DNA of 64,000 nt from Syngnathus acus (Eukaryota; Chordata; Actinopteri; Syngnathiformes; Syngnathidae): positions 872,491 through 936,490 of the forward strand of contig NC_051092.1 of assembly GCF_901709675.1 (NCBI RefSeq). The letters run 5' to 3'. Made by a program: the position numbers and the translations under genes. Shown in pieces: positions 27,446-40,433 of the stretch (position 1 is the first letter of the stretch; each line of letters begins with the position of its first letter). The notes below the pieces were generated by a model. The model saw nothing but the letters and a program-made list of their open reading frames with translations. It had not been told where the DNA came from and did no database searches.

Positions 27446-27470
27446 CTTGTGACATTGTATGCGCATGCGC
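27439..27470 (-). promoter_or_regulatory. PIAS1 promoter: NRF1 palindrome and YY1-type start
   Basis: A perfect NRF1 palindrome (GCGCATGCGC, 27461-27470) sits about 16 bases upstream of the PIAS1 ATG. The start codon itself is embedded in AAGATGGCGG (27439-27448 on the minus strand), the classic YY1 downstream element. This implies a short 5' leader and a housekeeping-type TATA-less promoter. Confidence 0.55.
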
Positions 27471-27970
27471 TATAGCAGTCCTCGGGGGATGTGGTCACTT
27501 TTGCATAACAGACGACAGGGGGCGGAGTTGCTCCATTCAAACGAGCTTAGTTACGCTTGAGCTGGAAAAAAAAAGCATACTTCATTGGCATTTTGTAGAT
27601 TAGGACAATAAACAGCGATTCCGTTATGTTACTAAAACGAAAATCAACTTTATTTGTAGAGCACTTTAAAATGCAACCAGATCAATGTCCATGGTGCAAC
27701 TTAATTGTTCAGGTTTTTTGTGTGTGTAAAGAATATTTAATAGTGGGTTTATCGATTTACGACTGATAATGAATGAAATAAATCGGAACGCAGTTATATG
27801 GGAATCAATTGTAGACTATCGTTTGTATAAAGTTAAAAAGGGGGGAAATTGTAAATTAGTGTGCCATAGTGCCGTATGAGGACGTATTGATACGGAGCTG
27901 CGAAAACTAGTTCGAAAATGTCGCATGTCAGGACGTAAAAAAAAAAACATCGACGTCAAAATTACGTCAT

Positions 27971-28027
<57 letters not shown>

Positions 28028-28128
28028 TTGGATTGACTAAATTCTTCAGACATGTTCCATGATGTGTACGTGGAGGACGAGTATTTTAATAATCCACAAG
28101 TTTTTTTTAATAAAATGGTTTATTCACG
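27471..28128. other. Spacer between PIAS1 and SKOR1
   Basis: No coding sequence is recognised. The spacer contains a CRE half site near 27963 and the long GA repeat listed separately. The upstream side of PIAS1 and the downstream side of SKOR1 meet here. Confidence 0.5.
27973..28024. repeat. (GA)n microsatellite
   Basis: About 26 uninterrupted GA units in the PIAS1-SKOR1 spacer. It is long enough to be polymorphic. Confidence 0.95.
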
Positions 28129-28134
28129 AGGGAT
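28129..28134 (-). terminator. Candidate SKOR1 polyadenylation signal
   Basis: TTTATT reads AATAAA on the minus strand, about 450 bases after the SKOR1 stop codon. A second copy is at 28236-28241. Which one is used cannot be told from sequence. Confidence 0.4.
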
Positions 28135-28582
28135 GTAAATAAATACCACATGAACAGTTTAATAGAATATGTGCTTTACAAGAGAAAGTGATGTGGGCCT
28201 AGACTTCCAAATTCGCGTCGTCCGCAACAAATAATTTTATTAGTGTTGCCATGGTTTCACTCATTTAAAGTGCATGATGTTCAAAATGAATTCAGCCACC
28301 GGCCTACGCCAAAAGAATTAAGAACACGGCAAATGTAGGTTTTTCTTTAAATCCACCAAAGAAGTTAGCAATGAGATCATTATTACAACTTAGATACATA
28401 GCTACATTGTCATTGCACGTTGCCACAAATAATAAATATCAATGGTCTCCGTTAGAATTAAACGAGAGCGTCACATAAATGCTGGACAGTACACATTCTT
28501 TTCAAATAATTATCACAACAACAGACGAGTCTATTCCTCGAAGCGCGAAGTGGAAGTTCCACGCAGAGTTTGCATACGTGCG

Positions 28583-31500
28583 TCACGGTGGGAGCAGAGG
28601 AGACTTGAAGGTGCACGACCCCGTGCAGTGGCGAGGAGTTAACATCTTGCACGAGAAATGGTGCAAGGCGTCGTGAGCTTCTGAGAGGAACGACAGCCAA
28701 CAATCAAACGGGCCCGATGCCTGATTTTTTTTTTTTTTTTAATTAATCAAATAGGTAGTTCGGCTATAAACAAAATTATACGGTGCTGGATTAAATAATA
28801 AACCGACCACGGAAGATGGTTCAATTTGACCCGACTTTGCGTTATTTTGCAGCAAAAAAAAAAAAAAAAAACAATTGGGGGGTTGCTTGGTACAAACAAT
28901 TGGATGTTTTGTGTAAAAATTCTTTTTGGTCAATTGAACCCAACTTCGTGGGTTTTTCAAGACAATTTGGGTTGTTTTTAACACAGCAGTGTGTCGCCTT
29001 AAAATAAATGAAATCACTTGCGGTCCTCGGTTTACGACGGAATTCCCTTCTTGCTGTGAAGGCGACGCCTCCATATGTGTACGTATGTCAGAGCGTAGCG
29101 TTAAATACCAACAAAACAGTGTTAAAAGTTATAACGATGGCAGATACTTGTATAATAAACACTTCAAAGCCACATACAACAAGAGGAATAAAAAACTCAA
29201 GGAAAAGAGAGAATAGTAAGGTGGTAATGGAGCTTGGCTTTCTGTGCCTACGTTGTTCCGAACCAGTTCATTGCTCGCCGTTCGTAACCTCGTAAGATGG
29301 GATCGTCGTGAATGGAGGAGCCCTGGTAGAGGATTATTTTATTTTTCTCACCTCTGACGATGTGCAGTTGTTGGACCATCTCCTCTCTGTAGGACAGTTC
29401 TCTTTTCATTTGATCCTGGAAGTTATCTGAAGATTTCAAGAGAAAAAGATGCACATTGATTTACAGCCAAAAGGGGACGCTGTTTGCAAAATTAAACAAC
29501 ACACAACACAAATTAAACACTGGACGCATTTGACAGAGCCATCTAAGCGACGGTTTACGTCAGCATTTGCTGCTGTATTTGTTAGCAACAGAATTCAGGC
29601 TGAGTCGTTAGATATTTACTGTCTGTGTGCAAACAATAGCAATTTGTCCCGTTTGTTTTAAGTGAGTCTATTTGAGGAAATACGTTCAATCTTAAAGACA
29701 CAGCATGAGCTGGCGGTGAGATAATTGGAGAGCGTTGTCACAATGTTTTCTTAACACTCAATGTAACGCCACAGCTATTTCAATTGAAGTTAATCAAGAA
29801 AAATCACCCAGCAATGACGATACAAATAGATGAGAATTCAACAAGATGGTACAGCTCTTTATTTTATTATTATTACTAAAAAGTTGAATTAATCAAGGTC
29901 AATTTCGATCCGTGTAAAAAGTGCGTGCTTTTAAATAGTACTTGCAATAAATGCTTAATAGGAGAGGCAACCCGTTCTGATGTGATGAAAGTAAAGTATT
30001 GCGAAGGTCAAACAGGAACTGCAGGTGAATAGTGCACGTGAGAATTTTGTACTCAGACATGAATGCTAATGTGTCCATTTTCGCTGCTGCACAAAGGTGA
30101 GCCGTTTAAAAAGCGACAACATGCACCGGTAAAAACATCCGTGCATCCAAACAACACGATGCGCCGCTCCACGGTCACTGCAGGTTTCAAGGGGTCGAGA
30201 CTTGGTCAAATCTTTCATGGATACCATTGTGTGCGCTTTTGAGACACCGAGTAATATATATATATATATATATATTTTTTTTTTTTTTATACATGAGGTC
30301 AGTATTGGGCGATTACGTCACTGCTGAGGTCGGCATTGCAATTCTAAAGGTTTTGTTGGAGCGGTCAGCAAAAACAACCGAAAACAAAAACTTGACCAAT
30401 AATGTTTACCACGGGCCATTTTTTGTGCTCACCTTTTAAATGTTGAAATTCCCGTTCCAGCTTTTTCCTCAGCTCAACCTGCTCTAATAATTGCTTCTGC
30501 AGTTCCTCTAAAAACACACACAAAATTTGCTGAGTTAAAGGAAGAACTTCAAACTGAGATGCCGTAAATTTCAAAATATACACAGTACAAATACAGAATA
30601 ATATACAGGCTTTATTTATGTTATCAAAAAATACATACAAATACAAAACATTCAATAAGTCTAAATTGCAGGCTGTTCTAGTGAGAGAATTTTTATTACA
30701 GTCTTAAAGTCTTGAAAAATATTTGAGAGACAAATTCAACCTAAAATAAAAGTGGAGCAAATTAATATGGATTGAAACATCAGAAATAGGTTAACATTTT
30801 TTTTTTTTTAAATAACCACAATCATAAAAAGTGAAATAATGGTGAACGCCGTAATAACAACAATAATGTATTAATTATTTAAAAATGTCTACTACTAATA
30901 ATCCTACCTTTTGCAAGAGTCCGTACGCCTCTTTGCGCGTGCAAAGCTCTTGCTGAGTTTTCGTCTGGATAAACGCACACACAAAAATATATTTTATTCC
31001 ATCGAAAATTGTATTTGCATATAAATGAAAAAATATATATATATTGAGAAATCCTTCTCTGTGCTGATGTACCTTCACCTTGCTCTCGCTGGTTTTCGTC
31101 GCTGCTTTGTTCCAATAAAGATTTGTTTTCCACCTCCTCCACCGTGGACGATGGCTCTTCTTTACTTGTATTCTCATCTTGGAGGAAAAACACGCATTTC
31201 AAATGTATATTTATCGGAGAGATTTATTCCGTCCAAGAAATGGATTAGGATGATATCTAACCATGTGTTATAAGCCCTGCAGGTTGATAGCTTGCAGGTC
31301 TGAAATGATAGGGACTCCTCCTTGGTTGCAACTCGCTCCTCTCTTGTGCGTAAACCTGCAAAATAATCATAATAAATAAATTTAAAAAAAACACGCGCCA
31401 ATAATTTAAAGTGTTAAAAACGTATGGATGATTTATTTCATGAATAAAAAAGAACCCTGTGAATTGGGGACAAATATTAAAATCACGTTATCGTGTCACT

Positions 31501-33213
31501 CACTTGGCTAAACGGCGCAGCAATGTGCGCGTCTGCTAAGTGTTCGCTCTGCACTTCTCTGTCACAGGACTGCGGGGCCACGCGTGGCCCCACTTTCTGG
31601 GACTCGAGCCGATCGATTTCCTGCGGTGCCCCCTTGCAGTCGGAATCGCTCGGGGACACGCTGTGGGTGAGCCCCGGAGAGCTTCGGGGACACATCAAGG
31701 ACAGGGGCCTGCAGGGGTCCTCGTCCTCGGGTGTTTTACTGCTCTCCACGTCCACGTCCGCCTCACCCTCGCTGTCCACGCACGGAGACACGGAGCGGTA
31801 GCTGGAGCTCTCGCTTAAAAAGTCCGGCGATAAGTAGCCGGTTCGGGTGTAGGCTCCTCTGCTCCCGTACAACTTGGCGATGCAGTCGGCGTCTTTAACC
31901 ACAGGCCGGAAGGCGGACACGTAGCTGGCCTTGCGCGGGGCCAGGGTGGTCCCCTCCAGCGGCCTTGCCTCGTCCCCGGACTTGTCGTCGTCGTTCCGCG
32001 TGGACTGGGTGCTGGAGCAGCGATCGTTGTCGGCCAAGCTGTCTTTGGAGGTGTCGGTGGACTCGGAAATGTCCACCTCGACGTGTCTGTGGAGAGGTAG
32101 CATCTCGGGTGGAGGTTTGTGCGGGCTTTGGGAGTACGGAGGCATGGGGAGGGCGCCCGCTGCGGGCCAGAAGACGGGGAAGGAGGGGTAGGCGCTGTCC
32201 TTGGTACCAGGCCACAGCACCCCGGGGAGGCCCGCCTTGCTTTGCTCGCCCACGATGCTGTCGTCCTTTTTCGGGCAGAGGCCGAACGCCGGGAAGCCGT
32301 ACGGGTGCGGGAAGAGCGGCGGCGGGAGCTTCTGCAGCATCCCGAAGCCTTTACTGGGCACCGGGATGACCGGGTAGCTGCGCGGGCCCACATTCACCCG
32401 GTTGTCCTCGCAAGTGAGAATCTTGGCGGGGATCTCGGGGGACCGTCGCTGCTGGTTCGGACCGTGGGACCTGAGGGACGAGCCGGAATCTGAGCCGCAG
32501 CCTGGCAGCGTCCTCTTGCGGCTGCCCCCGTTGAACATAGCCTTCACGTCCTCCCATGCGTGTAAGACGTCAGTCTGGCCGCTTTTATCGGTCAGTTTCA
32601 GGTGTCGCCTCCACGAGTTGAAATTGGCCGCATCCGGCTGCGTGTATTTGGACTCCGGCGTGCGGTGCGAATGAAATATGAATTTATTCGGGGAGAAATA
32701 CATGTTGCAGTAGGAACACTTGATGCACTTGGCCCTGGAGCTGTTATACCTGGCCGGAATGAAGCTGCCGCGGCTGCCCCACGCGCACTCGTGGCACACG
32801 TCGAAGGCGAAATTCTCTGGCAGTTTGGGAGGCGAGTGAGCCCCCAGAAACGACTTGCACAGTCTTTCCGCCTCGCGTTTGGTGATCATGCCGCACCTCC
32901 GCGATGAGATGGGCATGGCGCCGGCTCTGCGGAGGATCTCCAGCTGGACGGGGGTGCACTGCACGCAGGTGATGCCCAGCGCCACGCGTCGGTTGTGGAT
33001 CTCATTGTAGCTGTAGTTCTTCAACAAGGTGTTGGAGATCTGCGCCAGGCACAGCCTCTCCTGGCAGTCGATGACCAAGGACACGATGGGTATTCCGTAA
33101 AGCACCGTCTCGCCCACCTGGTTGGGCTTGAGGTTGTTAGAAGACGGGTAGGAAAGTTCTTGCTTGGAGCCCGGTGACGAGCTGGAGTCGCGGCCCGCTG
33201 TCATGGGTTCCAT
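28583..33213 (-). CDS. SKOR1: SKOR1 (CORL1) SKI-family transcriptional corepressor
   Basis: SKOR1 is a neural nuclear corepressor that partners LBX1 and restrains SMAD/BMP signalling. Coding exons: 31504-33213, 31262-31355, 31073-31177, 30908-30964, 30433-30507, 29352-29426, 28583-28680, in total 2214 bases and 737 residues. The first exon begins MEPMTAGRDS and encodes the SKI/SNO/DAC domain (about 30-125) and then the SMAD4-binding SAND-like domain (about 130-225) with Cys140, Cys143, Cys163, Cys166, Cys169 and His181/His183. Proline-rich YPVIPVPSKGFG and YVSAFRPVVKD motifs follow. The C-terminus has a coiled coil (EELQKQLLEQVELRKKLERE onward, from about 656) and ends KSPLLP. It is about 230 residues shorter than human, because the human glycine and alanine runs are absent and one 66-base coiled-coil exon was not found. 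The 31073 donor is inferred (GTACAT, giving QGED) over the alternative GTGAAG four codon positions upstream. Confidence 0.95.
28817..28990. mobile_element. Probable non-autonomous repeat in the last SKOR1 intron
   Basis: The block carries recurring AACCCAA/TTGGGTT and CAATT strings, with a local inverted repeat (AACCCA at 28937-28942, TGGGTT at 28949-28954), a poly(A) run and further TTTGACCC/TTTGGGTTG echoes. This resembles small interspersed non-coding elements that are common in teleosts. Element ends and target duplication are not clear. Confidence 0.35.
30254..30275. repeat. (TA)n microsatellite
   Basis: Eleven TA units followed by a T run, inside a SKOR1 intron. Confidence 0.85.
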
Positions 33214-33420
33214 GTTGCGGGAGAATGGAAGCTGCAGGATGATTGGACATGTTGGAGCACATTGCTTTGAAATCGTTCGGATGACGCATGCACGCTCTTC
33301 CGGAGAAATACAAAAACTTTCTTTTTTTTTTTTTTTAAATGAAAGCGCGAAGGAAAGTCGTGTCAAAACTCACCTGTATATGCAGTAGTGGTGCAGCGCC
33401 CCTCTCGTCGTGCACCACAC
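33214..33420 (-). other. SKOR1 5' untranslated exons and intron
   Basis: A good acceptor (CCTGCAG) ends just before 33231, leaving 18 bases of leader before the ATG. Upstream, ATACAG followed by GTGAGT gives a donor, so a non-coding first exon starts in transcript order somewhere right of 33374 and ends at 33374. The intron is 142 bases. The true transcription start is unknown. The area to about 33630 is CpG-rich and ends in a CG dinucleotide run (33615-33626), which fits a CpG-island promoter. Confidence 0.5.
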
Positions 33421-34579
33421 GGACGCGGTCGCACGCGTGGTGGAGAGAAAAGGAGAAGTGTGTCGGATGCTGCTGGGGTGTTTGTTTTAGTGATGGGACT
33501 CCGTGCGCCGCCTTCCTCCCTCTCTCTCCCTCCCTCCCTCCCACACACGGTGGATGCGTGCGCGCGTCTGCTTTGGGTTACACCACGAGCGTGTCAAACT
33601 GCGCGACACACGCACGCGCGCGCGCGCACAAACTTCTCGAGTGGCAGACGGACGAAATGATCGAAGTGAGCAGCAACAAATACGGCAACCCCACTACATC
33701 ATTTTGATATAACTAATAGAAGCTTTTTATTTGGAAATAATTTCATCAAGAGATTTTTTTTTTCGTTTCCCAAACAACATTGTCAGGGCCCTCGTCATGT
33801 GTCGCGTTCCCACGCGTATGCACGCACGCACGTCCGCCCCGCAGTGACAAGCAGCTGCTCTTAAGATCACAAGCTGAAAGAAAGCATGGAAAAACAGCGA
33901 AACAACGCCAAACGCGTCGTCCATTTAACCGTTTCAAGTCAATGAAGCTCCGGGTAAATGTGTGTAATATTGATGAAGGTAACGAGACTCGTCACTACGG
34001 GTCCTGCAGTGGGTCAGGGATGTGCAATCATATGACAAAAAGTCTATGAGCAAACATTTGAACACAAAAACAGTCGTACATATTAACAAGACAAAATATG
34101 TCAAATAATGTGATAAATAATGTGATTAATTAATAATAATGAATTAAATAATAATAATGTATTAATGTGATAAATAGGGATAATCAATTCTTGTGAAATG
34201 TTCAATAGTTATTTGAGAGCTATTTATTTGTACTAAAAAGAAAGATGCCAGTCTCCCAGCTTCTTTTCTTTTGTTTACAATCAGTCAATAACCATTCATC
34301 ACACCTCTTCATTCAATCTAATTCCAGCAGTTTGACGGATTAAGTCCGATCGACACTGGAAAAATGAACTCAAACGTCCTTTTAGTTTTCCACAACATCG
34401 GCCCATTTTCAGTGAAATCAAAATCATAGCTGTCATCTTAGAAAAAATCCACAGTAGCAGGTGTTGTCCTACCTTCTGCGTTGGGCAGTGAGATGAGCAA
34501 AGTCAGCAAGGTCATTATCTGGTTTGTTCTGCCCTTTTTTTGTGCAAGAGAGAGCAGCTCATTTAAAAGTGTGTCTGCA

Positions 34580-34850
34580 TTAATCACAGCGTTGCATCAA
34601 AGTATGATAATCACCTGAACAGTCTATTAAAATAAAAGTGGCAGCCCAGGGGAAATTTTACCTTACTCTTTAATTGTTTTGAGGCTTTGATGGGCTTTTT
34701 TAATCTAAGATTAATTTATGCATCCTTAAATAACTCTACATATGATTAATAAGCTTGAGACCGAAGCAATTATAACAAGCGGTTGGTCATCACCTCATTA
34801 GATAGTGTTAGAAAGATGCGCTTTGTAAGCGTGTGTTTGCCTGAGTGGGT
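34580..34850. promoter_or_regulatory. Candidate SKOR1 distal regulatory element
   Basis: A 270-bp repeat-poor block about 1.2-1.6 kb upstream of SKOR1 with ATTAATCAC, TTTAATCTAAGATTAATTTATGC, ATGATTAATAAGC and CTCATTAGATAG. The homeodomain cores are dense and there is no simple sequence. It fits a proximal enhancer of SKOR1, but only by composition and position. Confidence 0.3.
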
Positions 34851-37012
34851 AGCACAAAAATGAACAGTGGAAAGCTAGCTGAGATGACAATTACAGGGCC
34901 GATGGCTAATAATTGTCAACGAGCGCGCTGTCGTCAAGTCACTGTTATTTGAGTGACGGATGACTTATTGCAGTTGACCTTTTGTCAGATGCTGCTGCCA
35001 CAATCCCTGGAAATCATCCAGGGGTGCATATGGAACATTTTCACTTTATCACTGGAGATTTTCCTGAAATAAAATCCAGAACAACTCCCTTCGTACTCCA
35101 AAAATAATAATAATAATTTTGCAGGGGTTGATTATATACGAGCAAGGAAGTCAAAAGTACTAAAAGCTTCCTCTAAATGTGGGGGTGGCTCAGGAGTGAC
35201 GAAGGGGCTCCGCTCCTTGATTTGTGTGAGGGGCAACCAAAAAAAACAACAGCGGCGGCGGCGGCTGCGAGGCCGCCAGAGACCTGCTAAATGTCTGCTA
35301 ATGTGTAAACAAGACATCACTCCTCTGCTGCTCTCATGTTTGTTTGCCTCCTAAAAGCCCACCCATGGGTCCTGACCCCCCGTCCCCGCAACACCCTCTG
35401 TTGCTGAACGGAATGCTTCTTCTCTCAAAGTGTGTGTGAACAAGAGAATGAGAGGGTGTGTGTGGTAGTGGGTGAGTTGGGGGGGGGGGATTTCATCACT
35501 GCATCAAATGAGGTTGAGCGCAGGGACCCTTTTGTCACAGAGTGGGACTCATCTGCCAGTGGTGAGCTGTGAGGTCCTGAGGGAGAGAGCGGAACAACGG
35601 TGCTAAAAAGCGGTGTGACAATGAGGGGAACCTTCAAGTGTGGGACACAGGCTGTACAGGACAAGCTGTGCCAATCACCTTGCAATTACTGTTTTGTGCG
35701 AGGCAGACGCCTCGCGTGGGCTTTGGCGGAGACGTGCAAGGACACAGGCGGCCGCCATCCAGGGTCTCGCTTTTGTACGGCTGACCCCAACTTCATTGTG
35801 TCATATGGATGCATAAATAACCTGCTGGGCTTATACATTCCCAAAAATGTCTTATGTTGAGGGGGGGGGGGGAAATGAGGGGAGCCAACCATTAACCCAC
35901 CTGTCCTTATGACACCTAAAGTGAGGATTAGTAGATGGAAAAATAATGCACAATAACGGAAATATTCAGGGCTCACCCTGAACCGAGGATTACAGAATTT
36001 TCTTTGTAAAGGAGAAATTGAATTATATTAGAATGTATAAAATGTGCTTACCAGTGATGGCAGGAAAAAGATGAAATATTCATGGCCAGGACCAAGGTGC
36101 CTTTCCTTCGAGCCTAAAACAGACAAAACAACAAAGCATCCAAAAGAACAGAAGTCAAATCTTAAAATCATTGAGAACAGGAAAGAACAACAAAACAAAC
36201 ACACAACAAAGGGTGGACGCAAAAAAAGGTTGCAGATGTAGCTACAATCTTGAAGGTTTGTGGACGGTCACTCCATGAGCAGCATAAACAAAGACACCAA
36301 TTTGTCTAGATCCAAGCCGAAGCGGTACGGGCAACGTAATGAGGAGTCAAGTGAGAACGGGAATTATCGTAATGATAACAAAAGTCTGCGCGGCAGATAG
36401 CCGGCCGGGGGCTGTATTGTAAGGCATTACCATAAAGATGTGGGCTTTTGGAGAGGGAGCAGCCCAAAGAGATAATAACTATTAGTAGACGGCAGTGCTT
36501 TGTGGGATTCCAGCTGTGGAGCCCGAATTTCCATACAGATAGAATGGCTCTGGGTAGATGATGAGCATACATGAGGGGGGAAGGGCCATGAAGTCTGGGC
36601 ACCGGACCACTCAGAGGGGGGTCTCGAGGTGCTGAGTCTCAATGAGTTCTTGGTGTCCCCCTATTGGATTTGAAGGTGAAGTGAGAGGCTCCGCTTTGAA
36701 CACTCTGCAATTCCCCGGAGAGGAACTCTCCAGAGCGCCAAACTAACTTGCTGTCGCTCTGCTGACAGGTTCCCGAGCAGGAGGCGCAAATTCCGTTGTG
36801 TGCCTGAGTCGAGATCCACATTGTATTATTTTTACGGGGAAAGTTGGGCAAAAAAAAATGTCAAGTGTATTTCAAAATGGTCTCAGTTGCTTACATATGA
36901 GACCATTGTGACCCAGAAAGGACGTGATGAGAATATATTCAGGGCTTGGGAAGGCAGGTGTGATGAGTTACCACGAGAGAAGGTTAGGTTAATTATAGCG
37001 GGAGTGGAGACA

Positions 37013-37085
37013 TTAACTCATTCGGTGCCAGCCCGGTTCAAATAGATGCTTGACGTCTATCGTCGTCAATGGCGGTGAATGAAGT
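37013..37085. mobile_element. Small inverted-repeat element, copy 1
   Basis: The ends TTAACTCATTCGGTGCCA and (reverse-complemented) ACTTCATTCACCGCCATTG form terminal inverted repeats around a GACGTCTA-like core. A second copy with the same architecture lies at 42651-42721. The size (about 73 bases) and ends suggest a miniature inverted-repeat family. There is no coding capacity. Confidence 0.5.
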
Positions 37086-38325
37086 CTGCAACGGTTTTGT
37101 TCAAATAAAATCGAACATCAGGAATGAAACGGACGAGAGGGAAGACGTCCGGCGGCAGGCAGACGTGTCGTGTGCATTATGTAAGGTGTAAAGCTAACAC
37201 AGCGAAGACAAAGACAGTGAGAGCAGAGAGCGTGAGGACACCAATCAGCCTGTAATTATCCCCCCGATGTGCAAACTGCCCAACTCGCTGTCCTTGATCG
37301 AGTCTCCTGACCCATTAACACAACACGGACTACGGTGGGCTGGAGGCAGGACGATAGGAGCCGCCGCCGCCGCCGTGGATCAGCCCAAGCGAGACCAAAC
37401 ATCTGGGGGCCGCTGTGAAATTAAAGAACTGAGTAAGTGAGCCAATCCTGTTATAGCCCTTCATTAATAGCCCGCCCGGGCAGCTTCACATGTGAGGTAA
37501 TGCACGATTCAATTTCATTTGATATGAAAGAAACACCCCTTGGCATCTCTCGGCGGCGCTTCCTCTGTTTTTCAAGAGGCTCTTTTAGTTCAGAGTGATG
37601 TATTGAGCCGTTTAAATTAACAACGGAATGACTTGGTCTAATACACGGACGGCTGCGTGGTTTCCTCGGATGCTTTCTGCAGTGGGACGTGAGCTTAGCA
37701 TGCGGCAACCTGAGGCTGGGCAGCGAGGCGTGCAGTCAGCCCAAACATGGCAGACATTCATAGAAGGCCGACTCATTACAATGGGCAAATAGGATGGCTC
37801 GGCCCTATGAATGGATGGCTACACAAGTTCTGTATATCCAATTTCATTGCGGAACCAGTACCGTACACCCAATGAAAGAAAAACACAACAGCACCTATCT
37901 GGCAAGTCCGTCTTGAGGTAACAGTTTGTATATTATATAAAAAACCAAAATAAAATGTCAGAAACATGGGATAGTCACACAGGAAGTAAAGATTCTTGGT
38001 GACCAATATTGGAGCACAATATTTACCATTTAATCTTTGTCAAAAAGTGGTCATTGCAACACTTTATGCATCGTGTACTGCTGTGGTGCACCAAAGAAAG
38101 TGCGGTCATTCAAAATACCCTGCACTTGAACTGCACTTCATCCCAATGGGGCCAAAGCGGTTCAATAAACCATAGAAACATTTTGCATGCTAGTTTGTTT
38201 GTCCAGTTGTTAGTTAGCAGGTGACTTTCTGGTTCAGAGCAAATGGTGATACATGTTAAGGATAGACAAAAAAAAGACCATTTGTATTCTGGAGCAGAGG
38301 CAATGTTCCATTGTGCCTAGAATGA

Positions 38326-38418
38326 CAAAAAACAAACAAACAAACAAACAAACAAACAAACAAACAAACAAACACACAACCAAACAAACAAACAAACAAA
38401 CAAACAAATAAATAAATA
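38326..38418. repeat. (CAAA)n microsatellite
   Basis: More than twenty AAAC units with one CACA interruption, ending in AAAT units. Confidence 0.95.
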
Positions 38419-39304
38419 GTCATGGAATATTTTGGTGTACATGCTCGTGTCACAGTCAGCTTCCATAAATAAAAGCCCATTTTTAAGATGTGAAGATTTA
38501 AGTCTAGCATTTGTATTGTGGAGTGGCTCGCAGGTTCCTCTGGGAAGCATCCAAATTTCGGGTTCTTGCTGAGCCCTCCAAATCTTGGCAAGTAACAAAA
38601 CAAACCAAACAATAGCGTTCCGCTTGGCGGAAGTACAAAGTGGCTTTGTTTGGAGCTGGAGGCCTTGTTATGAACTTCAGCAATAGCTTGTAAATCTCAT
38701 ATTAGTGCCCCTCATGCGCTGTGTGTGTGATGCCGAGCGCTAAATCATTCACACGGAGGCAGGCCTTGGTCAGCTGAATACAAATGAGGATACAGTGGGT
38801 GCTCCGTCAGTCCCTCAGGGGGTGTACAGGAATAGATGGGAGAAAAGCACAGTTTGATTGATGCCGCTACACTCTGAGTAATGACTGGTTCAGAGGTCAA
38901 ACTACTTCAGCGCCATGCATTATATCATTAATTACAGACATCAATAAACAATAGGACGCGGCGCATATGTTTTCAGAGTGTCTATCCAGCTGCATTATTT
39001 CACAATTAGTCACCACAGATTGAAGCATACAGGAGGAGAAGAAAAAAAATTAAAAAAAAGGGACGACAGTCTGCTCCAGAGTGCTGTTGATCGCATCAGG
39101 ATGTCGCTCTTGAAAACTGTGGCGTAGTAATTACACGTGATAATAGCAGCACATTTGGATTTCACAGTTACATATGCAATTAAAATATTATTCATTACCT
39201 CTTAAATAAAAGCGGGGTTCTCAAATCCCATTAAATTTGGGATAATTGTACGTGTTTAATTATAAGCAGCGAGGCAGGAGGGAAGGATGACAGTAAGGAA
39301 AGAA

Positions 39305-39326
39305 AGGAAGGAAGGAAGGAAGGAAG
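39305..39326. repeat. (GGAA)n microsatellite
   Basis: Five to six tandem GGAA units. It is in principle an ETS-bindable repeat, but it is short. Confidence 0.8.
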
Positions 39327-40433
39327 TTTCTGAGAAAGTGAGGCAGAACGTGCTGTGACCTAGATGGTGGAAGGAGACATTTTGTTTCAAAAGTGACCTT
39401 GCGGGGAAAACCTCTTCTCAGAATAGCTCAGCTTTCTTTTGCGCTGCGTGCAGCTAGCTCACTTCAAGGCCTGCTTAAAAAGAGCCCGGAGGCATGCCAT
39501 GGAGAGCGTTCCAAAATGTCCGCCATTTGGACTGCCAAAAGTTATTACGCAATTTAATGTGCTGTAAAAACCAAAAGCGATCGTGTCGTCTACGGGCAAA
39601 GCAAAGAATCATCATCATACAAATAGAAATAACTTGAGATGCCGCCTTTTATTGGATTCGCGCTAGTACAGTTACTGATACAGTTTGGTAAAAAATAATT
39701 CTACTGGCAGAAATAAGCACAGATGTTTGGCCATTTAGAATACACTTTTCCCTCCCTCCATTACATTTTGGATGCTTTGCAGTTTTATGCCAACGTATAT
39801 CCAGAAGGTCGGTATTAAAAATCGGCCGATGAATTTGGATGCGGTGAAGAGGTGGAAATGGTTCTGTTTTTTTAAAAGGGTTAAAGCAAATTGTTTTCGG
39901 ATTCGCTAAACGGAATTGCAGATAAAAAAGGAAATATTGTCTGATGGTTAGCAAGGTAAGAGAAGTTAAGCTAACTTAGAGATGCTTGAGAAAGTAAAAT
40001 CGGCTCAAATGAGACAAACTAAAATGATCATGTGACATTTAACAGTTGTTAGTTAGCATAATAGCAATTTTGAGCCTGAAAATGTATCAAAGTGGAAGTT
40101 TAGCCACTTAATGGATTCTTCTACAATATTAACCCATTTTGATTTTGATTTCAAAGACCTGAATCTGCTTTTTAGAATTGTACCCATGTAGCTACCAAGC
40201 TGTTAGCTTGGCCTAACATGGGCCTCCCCCCATCCGTTCATCGGCCCGCCCACCCCCCGCGGACCCTTTGAGAGCAGCTTGGTTCAGGCCGCTGGCTACA
40301 ACCTGCAGGCAGTCACAGGACAGGCCAAGCGGAGCTGTCTGCCACTCCTGTGCTTCATTAGGAAACAAAATATAAGGTTTCCACTCCATTAGGAATGACT
40401 TTAGGAGTGAAAGCACATAAGACGCCGACTCAC

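Noticed and set aside
31815-32393. Long alternative frames on both strands within the large SKOR1 exon
   Set aside because: They are shadows of the GC-rich SKOR1 coding frame and read as low-complexity Arg/Ser/Pro peptides without family similarity.
38256-38612. Open frames rich in Phe-Val-Cys-Leu
   Set aside because: They are translations of the (CAAA)n repeat read on the minus strand.
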